NCBI GenBank assembly: GCA_019912505.1
Contig: JAIOIM010000292.1
Coordinates: 1-5,879, forward strand
Direction: 5' to 3'
Length of the DNA stretch: 5,879 bases
DNA from: Ignavibacteriaceae bacterium
GTDB taxonomy: Bacteria; Bacteroidota; Ignavibacteria; Ignavibacteriales; Ignavibacteriaceae
In this document: positions 5,461 to 5,879 of the stretch, piece after piece
Position numbering within the stretch: position 1 is the stretch's first letter
How the letters are laid out: each line of letters begins with the position of its first letter
Program-made: the position numbers and the translations under genes
Notes under the pieces: generated by a model
Told to the model about the DNA's origin: nothing
Seen by the model: the letters and a program-made list of their open reading frames with translations, nothing else
Database searches by the model: none

Positions 5461-5499
5461 AAATGCCCCGCCAACAAACCCGGCAGGGCATTTGTTTTT
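5461..5499. terminator. Terminator hairpin, probably bidirectional
   Basis: AAATGCCC-C-GCC (5461-5472) pairs with GGC-A-GGGCATTT (5482-5493), with one C-A mismatch and a 9-nt loop. On the plus strand GTTTTT follows, a good T-run. On the minus strand the stem ends in ATTT followed by ATCTATAT, which is weaker. It lies just beyond the stop of the right-edge minus-strand gene (5524-5526), so it most likely ends that gene's transcript and may also block readthrough from the left. Confidence 0.75.
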
Positions 5500-5523
5500 A
5501 AGTTCTACTGATTAACAGAGTGT

Positions 5524-5879
5524 TTATTTTATTCGTTTTAAATATTCAACCGGGCTTTCGCCTTCTTTCGGAATTTCCGTGTATCCGCATACTATTTTTA
5601 TGTTAACTTCACAAAAGCTTAATACAATCTCTCCATCCTTTCCCTATGGAAGAGTATAAGCAACTGCTGATTTTTTCCATTAACCCGGGGGGAGCTTTAC
5701 CCCCATGCCTTTCGGCAACGGATAATAATTTAATTATGTTATTGACGTCGGAAATTTCAAGAATAGCATTTCCATGACTAATCTTATTGGCAAGTGTAAT
5801 CAGTTTCAGCATGGTGTCAAAACCCTCATCATCAAAAAGTATTTTTAATTTTATGTTTTTTAACTTAAGCGTATTATAC
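5524..5879 (-). pseudogene. C-terminal part of an unrecognised protein, apparently frameshifted, entering from beyond the right edge
   Basis: Read leftward from the edge, one frame is open from 5879 (YNTLKLKNIKLKILFDDEGF and onward) to a stop at 5609. There is no reason to start it at the internal ATG at 5812, so it is the continuation of a gene from outside. From about 5640 leftward a second frame reads DGEIVLSFCEV, then CGYTEIPKEGESPVEYL and KRIK to TAA at 5524-5526. This has strongly protein-like composition, and a terminator lies just past it. Removing one base from the GGGAAA run (minus strand, 5639-5644) joins the two frames as SSIGKDGEIVLS. The first frame alone would end in the less natural GKGWRDCIKLL. 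The fragment is mixed helix and strand with no domain I recognise; a six-C run at about 5688 is another place to check. It could be a real pseudogene, a sequencing indel or, less likely, programmed slippage. Confidence 0.6.

Noticed and set aside
5609..5812. A self-contained 67-aa protein starting at 5812
   Set aside because: The frame is open all the way to the window edge, and the natural C-terminus appears in the next frame. It is a fragment of a larger gene, not a small protein.

Overview
The window is AT-rich DNA with short intergenic spaces, a secreted S9 peptidase, translated-looking palindromic repeats and a GxxExxY-family gene. This mix suggests the FCB group (Bacteroidota / Ignavibacteria-like), most likely a free-living or sediment bacterium. 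That is inference from style; no marker gene is present to settle taxonomy.

Left part (1-335): no gene. It holds a 24-bp perfect palindrome, a short hairpin with a T-run, and a compact REP-like element bounded by 14-bp inverted repeats. Next come two solid divergent genes sharing a ~190-bp intergenic region. On the minus strand (336-1316) is an aldo/keto reductase. On the plus strand (1507-4164) is an exported S9 (prolyl oligopeptidase family) serine peptidase of 885 residues. Its last ~240 residues form an extra C-terminal module that ordinary S9 enzymes lack. A strong intrinsic terminator closes the peptidase gene.

Middle-right part (4278-5397): an array of four ~110-bp hairpins (H1-H4) built from CGCAAAG heptamers and separated by three minus-strand inserts. 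The rightmost insert is an intact 125-aa GxxExxY / PD-(D/E)XK-type gene. The other two are internally deleted, decayed copies of the same gene that share a 240-bp in-frame deletion. That deletion corresponds exactly to the distance between two 8-bp direct repeats in the intact gene. A 3'-end scrap of a further copy follows the fourth hairpin. The array looks like an autonomous unit with miniaturised, tandemly duplicated derivatives, and it is the most interesting part of the window.

Right edge (5398-5879): an apparent bidirectional terminator, then the C-terminal part of an unrecognised minus-strand gene that enters from beyond the window. Its natural C-terminus lies in another frame, so it carries an apparent 1-bp frameshift near 5639-5644.

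The genes do not form one pathway. The reductase and peptidase look like independent housekeeping or accessory functions, and the hairpin array looks like an insertion into the space between the peptidase terminator and the right-hand gene.
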